A stretch of DNA of 64,000 nt, from the NCBI GenBank assembly GCA_021613535.1, contig CP075495.1:2480001-2544000 (forward strand). Reading direction: 5' to 3'. Positions within the stretch are counted from its first letter, which is position 1. Each line of letters begins with the position of its first letter. A program made the translations under genes and the position numbers. Shown piece by piece: positions 58,532 to 64,000 of the stretch. Source of the DNA: Adineta vaga. Its lineage: Eukaryota > Rotifera. The notes beneath the pieces were generated by a model that did no database searches, was not told the origin of the DNA, and saw nothing but the letters and a program-made list of their open reading frames with translations.

Positions 58532-59481
58532 CTTTTAATAATGACACAGAATTGTAAAATTAAATGTAATATATCTCTGTAGAGAACCAATGAAGAAGAG
58601 AAGAATTTTCTAACGGAAGCACAATAAATTCTCCAATAGATTTTCCGTTGCAGGTGATCTTTGAAAAGAGTAGTTAGTATGAATTGTTTCTGTCATTTAG
58701 GATGCACATGATTTTCTTATTATAGCTTCATCATTATATGAACTTATAGGATAAAATTTTAATTTCATAGAAAGAACTTGGTTCAAAAGATTGTTGTCTG
58801 AATTATTGATAGATTATAAAAATATCTTAATGATATGAACATAATATAAAAGAAAAATTATCTAACGGTTCTTATTTACATTTTTTAAAAGTAGAACATC
58901 TCGATTTCAACATTTCTATATGAGTTTTACTTTGAAGCGCAGATGATGACTATATGTTTAACTATAAACACTTAAAATTAACTCACACGAAAGATCATGT
59001 TTTAAATAACAACAGAATCTTGAACACATGAAAAATAAACTCTAACTCTATTTTAATATTTTAAAATTTCTTCAAGTAATGATTAAACAAAATGCACAAT
59101 GTGTATTCATGAGAATTAGATTTGATTTTCTTTCATATCATCTTGTATATTGTACGTCATCTATTGATATATATATATGAACCAATGAAATCTATAAATG
59201 AATCAGATATATCATTGAATACATGCATATTCTTTTCTTTATTTATATTTTATATAAATCAAAAACAAAAAAACTTTGATCTTGATAAAAATGATTTTTG
59301 TCAAATATTCATACATTGTGACATAATCTATTCTTAAAAAAGAAAACTTATAATTATCTAAATTTTATCTATGTAAGTTAACATTTATTGACTTTCTTAT
59401 TATTTTAAAAGTTATTCTTACAGTTATTCGTTGAAATTTTGACAATAAATACACTATGAATTCATCTTAATAATCAATCAA
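58532..59481. other. Intergenic region between GPCR and SENP gene
   Basis: No gene recognised. Very AT-rich with a short TA run at 59166-59177. Contains promoters of the two divergent neighbours. Confidence 0.5.
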
Positions 59482-61674
59482 ATGGCTAAAAAAGCAAAAT
59501 TACCGACCGAAAGTATTTGTTTATCTAAAATCTTGTTTTAAAATTTTTAGTCTTTATTTCTCTAGTCATTTGTCTCAGTGATGATGATGAGGATGATAAT
59601 AGCAATCATATTAATAGTAAAACTCAACCTGCATCTCTAACTCCTATCAAACAAAATGGAAAATCAATAAAAATGAATAATCAATCAATTGATTCAACGA
59701 TTTGGACTATTCATGAGAAAGATATCATTCATGTTTCTCCATTGCCATCGAAATATTCTGATAAATTCAAAAAACCATTTGAAGTTCGTTGTACAAGCGT
59801 GAATTTTGGTATCGTAGAATTTAGTGTCGAATCTGATATTTTATCAATGACAGAAACAGACTTTGAAATGAAATTAACAGGTAAGAAAAAAAATGATCAA
59901 TAAACAATTGATTATCATGTTTTCTTTAGGTGGTTTTACGGATAATTTAAATATTAAATTAGCCTATACAGATATACTTAAATTTTATTTTTCATTCGAA
60001 TCTTGTCTTCCAGTTGCATTTATTCATGTTCGTAATGAATTTGCTATACTTTTCGATAAATATATTCCTACATCGGACGAACATGGCAAAGGTTTTAATC
60101 CAAATTCTAAAGGTTGAAAAGATTCATTCATTTATAATTTGTATTTAATCAAAAATTTGTTGTTCTTCTTTACATAGATGAAAAACGACGTCATATTATT
60201 TTTTGTTTAAAACCATTAACATCAGATATGGAAAGAATACATATATCAACAATCTATCATTTCCTTAAAATAAAATGTCCGAAAAGTGTAAGTTTAGTTT
60301 GTTTTTAAAATAAATATCAACTCCTTTGTTTTTTCTTCGTATAGGATATTCAATGTATTAGTGGTTCACGAGCTGATGAATTATATAATCTCACTCGATT
60401 TGCAAAACTATCGATACCAACTCCGAAGAAAACATTATTCATTCTCAATACAAATGATTTGTATGTTATCGAAGAATGTACTGGAATGAATTCATTTCAT
60501 CATGATAATGATTTTCATTTCTACTTAGAATGGCTAAAACAGTTGGATTAAATAATAATACTATTCGATTTGATCTTTCATCGGATGATTTACATTGTTT
60601 AAATGAAGGTGAATTTCTTAATGATAATATCATCGATTTCTATCTACAGTAGGATATTTTGAATACTTTTCGATTGTTTGAATATGAATGGATTTAGATA
60701 TATCTATCATGAGAAAATATCAGAAGAAGATCGTCAACGTACTTATTTATTTAATTCATTCTTTTATAAACGTTTAACACAAAAAGATAATCGTGATAAT
60801 CCAAATATATCGTAAGTTGATAAATGATTTAGATTTTTGAGTACGAAATGTATTTTGTTTTTCAATGAATAGAGCAGCTGAACGACGTTATAATCGTGTA
60901 AAACGATGGCTTCGTGATGTTGATTTATTCACTAAAACTTATATCATTGTACCAATTAATCAAAATGCACATTGGTATATTGTTATTATTCAAAATTTAA
61001 ATAATGTTCCAACTGAAGGTGATCTTATAAGTGATGATGAAGATGATCAATATGGTAAGAAATTTCAATTTCATCAATATTTTCCCCTAATCAATTTTTC
61101 TCTAGATGATCGATTAAAATCGAAGAAACGAAGACGTTCATCAAGAATAATTCGTTCTACGAGTAATAATGTATCGAATAGTTCATCACCCAAAACAATC
61201 GATGATTTCATTGATGAACTTGATGATGTTGATGAAGTCACATCGGATAATGATGTACCATTAATACTTGATATAGAATCACTTGTTGGTACAAAAACTC
61301 GTTCACAATCGTCTGCAATAATCATCTTTGATTCATTACGTCTTGCTTCGAAAACACGTGTTGCAGCGACATTACGTGAATTTATTCAACTTGAATATGA
61401 TCATAAGAAAACGTTAACAAGTGGATCATTAGCTCGTAAATTATTCAATATCGATACAATTTTAACAATTGAAGCAACTGTACCACAACAACAAAACTAT
61501 TCTGATTGTGGTTTATATGTTTTACAATATATTGAAAGTTTTTTTACACATCTAACATATTCAACAATGAATAATCAATCGACAACATTTTCGAATTGGT
61601 GTGAAAAGAATTTGAAAGGTTCAACAAAACGAAAAGAAATTTTAAATGTTATTAATGAACATATTATTTCATAA
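59482..61674 (+). CDS. SUMO-specific protease, SENP6/SENP7 (Ulp2) type
   Basis: Cysteine protease that trims or removes SUMO in the nucleus. Start [10 protein letters not shown] at 59482, joined by a short intron to [11 protein letters not shown], a SUMO-interacting-motif-like sequence (hydrophobic core plus acids). A low-conservation middle part follows with a PH-like core ([12 protein letters not shown]). The C48 peptidase domain starts near [20 protein letters not shown], continuing IIDFYL. The catalytic His is in [13 protein letters not shown], the Asp in [11 protein letters not shown], and the Gln/Cys in [19 protein letters not shown] basic/acidic insert of about 90 residues between the His and Asp blocks is typical of SENP6/7 and not of SENP1-3/5. 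Stop TAA 61672-61674. An intron around 61053-61105 may be removed (GGTAAGAAATTTC to TTTTTCTCTAG); it is in frame either way. Confidence 0.9.
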
Positions 61675-62540
61675 GATCAATATATTCATCTCATTATCCG
61701 TATTTCACATTTATTACCCTGATGTTTAACATCAAATGTTAGTTCTTCTTTCTTTCTCTTTCTCACTTCTTTTCTTGTGAACATAGACAAATTTTTTTGT
61801 TACAAAAATTAATTCGACATAAAACTTTATGAATAGATTTTAAATTAAACAACTAACAAAAATGTTACATAATTGAAGTTTTATTCATTAAATTCAAATG
61901 AACGATACTTATCATGTTCAATCAATCAAAACAGGTCATTTTTCTATTCGTCAACGATTGAATACAGTGAATCTCTTTCATACAAGCTTCTTTTCTTTTT
62001 TACACATACTCATATTATTAACGGCAACATACATCCATCTATTTCAAAAAAAAAACGATGCATCAACTTGAACGTTCAAAGTTTGATTACGTCTGTACTT
62101 GGTCATGAAGTACATACATTTGATTTTTTCAATTTGAAGAGAAAAAGAACGTATATAACCTCTGCATAATAAGCGGATGGTAGAGAGAAGTATAATCATT
62201 GAAAAAAAGTTATGTACAACACAAAGAAATGACGATGGTAGTGGCAGTATAGGAAGAGAGAACTATGTGAAGTAACGACAAACGAAAGCTCTCTCTCTCT
62301 CCCCCTTTATATATATGTCGCTAAAGGTAGGAAACTGAACGAAGAAATAGAAGTTGTAACACATAAGAAAAAGGTCATGGTCTTCGGAAGAAAAAAAGTT
62401 GTATTGAATCGAGCTGAAGAAGAAGAAGAAGAAGAAAGAACAGAACATAGTGTTCTCGACATATACAACGACAGTAAGAAAAAAAGGAGGTAGAAGAAGT
62501 AGTAGTAGTAGAAAAAAAACCATTTAATATCTCTATTCAA
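61675..62540. other. Intergenic region between SENP gene and Shisa-like gene
   Basis: No gene supported. Contains a CT run (62290-62300), a GAA run (62414-62436) and a GTA run near 62499-62511; open frames over these are poly-Phe or poly-Ser artefacts. Confidence 0.5.
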
Positions 62541-63844
62541 TATGATCTATAATGTTCAACTGATTTTTCTCTTACAAATCATAATCTGTTCGACATTTAG
62601 TAAGTGTCACTTAACTTGTCATTATAGTATCATTTATCTGCTGTCATAAATAGTCATCAATGCTAGCCGTCATCGTCGTCAAATATCTGATGGTACGAAT
62701 AGTATCGCAGGTGTACCACCGTTGTCGTCGCAAAATCTTCAAGGGTCTATACAATCAAATAACATTCCGTACAATCCATCGAATAATCCAAACATTGCCA
62801 TCACCAATGAACAGATCAATCAAAAACAATTAAATTCGAATAATCAATTCATTCCTCCTCCCTCACAAACACAAATAGATCCAATTCGTGGTCGTGGATT
62901 CTATAGTAGTTCAGCATTTCAACCACCACCATTTACAGGTGATAAACCATCAGGTTGGTTTGGTACGAGTCATAACAATTGGGTATCAAATCAAAATGGT
63001 GAATTAGATAAAAATAAATTAGCTGCAGAAAAACATGCAGCATCGAATAAGTAGATGAAATTTTATCATTGTCATAAATTTCTGCTTTGTTTCTCCTATT
63101 TGAAAAATAGAGTTCAAACGAATAATGTTCAAATGCGTCAAGATGGTGGACAATTTTTTCTTGCTAAAGTGGCGAAACAATATGCAAGTAAAGGTGTCAA
63201 AGCTTTTGATATGAGTCCACATGAAAGTAAGAATACGTCGTCATTTATCTATAATGAAATAAATTCTTTCATAGATCTTCAAGGACGTGGTTCTGTTTGT
63301 ATTAATCATGATAATTTTGATGGATATGTATTTGGTCGATTTCCATGTCCGTTACCAGCAAGTACAGGCATGAATCAACTTGATCAATTTTGTTGTGGAT
63401 TAGCTAATTATCAATATTGTTGTAATGCTCAGTTCGTATTCATTAAGAAAAGTCTTTCGAAATTATAATATATTTGATTTTTAAGAGAATTTAGTCAAAG
63501 TCAACGTGGTGTATATAATGATAATCGATATATGAATGATCAACGTTTTCCACGACGATCAACGTATTCTACATCAACGAAACGTATACTTACTATTATA
63601 ATACCTATTGTTAGTTTCATTGTTCTCACTGGAATTATTAGTCTCATTGTATTATATTATAAAAAATTTCGAAAAGAACAAAATCGAACGAGAAAACCAT
63701 CTGGAGCTATTCGATTAGAAGATAATTATTCAAGTAAAACATTTCCTATTAAATCAAATTATAGAATCAATTAATATTTTACTTTTAGTTGTTCCACAAG
63801 ATCCACCAGTTGATAAACTGGGCTATGCTTCGGATGAACAATGA
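62541..63844 (+). CDS. Shisa-like single-pass membrane protein
   Basis: Start MIYNVQLIFLLQIIICSTF at 62541 is a signal peptide, joined after a short intron to IINASRHRRQISDG. An Asn/Gln/Pro-rich ectodomain follows. A Cys-rich module comes next: CINHDNFDGYVFGRFPCPLP then LDQFCCGLANYQYCC, the CCG...YCC spacing of Shisa N-terminal domains. One membrane segment follows (ILTIIIPIVSFIVLTGIISL, then IVLYY) and then a basic tail. A final splice from TATTCAA/GTAAAAC to TTGTTCCAC gives the end NYSIVPQDPPVDKLGYASDE plus Q, with stop TGA at 63842-63844; read-through would instead stop at about 63772. About six exons. Shisa proteins modulate receptor trafficking; the specific partner here is unknown. Confidence 0.75.
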
Positions 63845-64000
63845 GAAATCACTCAATTGCGAAGTATACTTTGCGTCTCTTCGATCTATAATGTACATTC
63901 TTTTTTGAGTTTTTTCGTTAGCTAGTCTTTATACATTCACTATTCTTGAACAGTGTTTCGTTTCTTCTTCATAACCTATATATATATATATTTCTATTTC
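63845..64000. other. Right end of window, 3' flank of Shisa-like gene
   Basis: No coding sequence. A TA run lies at about 63977-63991. Confidence 0.5.

Noticed and set aside
62263-62540. Minus-strand frames with poly-Phe/Ser tracts
   Set aside because: They arise from GAA and GTA microsatellites upstream of the Shisa-like gene.
1-64000. tRNA, rRNA, spliced-leader RNA gene, transposon, telomeric repeat, CRISPR array
   Set aside because: None was recognised by eye on either strand. The recalled bdelloid spliced-leader sequence was not seen, no reverse transcriptase or transposase motif was found, and repeats present are only simple microsatellites. A covariance-model and repeat-library search would be needed to exclude small RNAs fully.

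Overview
The window is nuclear DNA of a small-genomed invertebrate animal. It is AT-rich, its genes are compact, and most introns are only about 50-70 nt (GT-AG), with long antisense-free exons and scattered microsatellites. Every recognisable protein is metazoan (TASK-type K2P channel, E-protein bHLH, C3G, RBR ligase, motile-cilium proteins), except one of bacterial/archaeal type. Intron size, codon style and the presence of an intron-bearing prokaryote-type repair gene fit a bdelloid rotifer best. That placement is an inference and was not tested by any search.

Layout, left to right: a TASK-like K2P potassium channel (-); a 2.8 kb non-coding stretch; an RNF217-type RBR ubiquitin ligase (+); an ENTPD4/7-type Golgi/lysosomal apyrase (+); an ODF3/CIMAP cilium protein (-); ODAD2/ARMC4 (-), head-to-head with a CCDC92-family coiled-coil gene (+); an intronless coiled-coil gene with KY-type C-terminal Ig-like domains (-); a Tubby/LOR-fold protein (-); ARFGAP2/3 (-), head-to-head with NUP98 (+); a rho-class glutathione S-transferase (-), head-to-head with RAPGEF1/C3G (+); a stand-alone LigD-type DNA 3'-phosphoesterase (+); a TCF4/12/daughterless E-protein (-); a calmodulin-like protein (+); a centrosome-like coiled-coil protein (-), head-to-head with the dynein intermediate chain DNAI3/WDR63 (+), which carries a small secreted-peptide gene inside one intron on the opposite strand; an LRAT/NlpC-type protein (-); CCDC191 (-); an intronless rhodopsin-like GPCR (-); a SENP6/7-type SUMO protease (+); and a Shisa-like membrane protein (+). 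No tRNA, rRNA, transposon or CRISPR array was recognised.

Two themes stand out. First, at least three genes are clear motile-cilium components (ODF3/CIMAP, ODAD2, DNAI3), and CCDC92, CCDC191 and two other coiled-coil genes may be ciliary or centrosomal. RFX X-box-like palindromes lie in several of their upstream regions, including an exact 13-bp palindrome between ODAD2 and CCDC92. Second, the gene at 35597-36573 encodes the complete 3'-phosphoesterase module of prokaryotic DNA ligase D as a separate protein. It has spliceosomal introns, a basic mitochondrial-type N-terminus and an apparent 3-nt micro-exon that restores a conserved Ser-Trp. This is the strongest candidate for an acquired, domesticated system in the window.

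Gene boundaries were worked out by eye from splice signals and family alignment recalled from general knowledge. Exon edges given explicitly are those where the reading frame closes; other internal edges are approximate.
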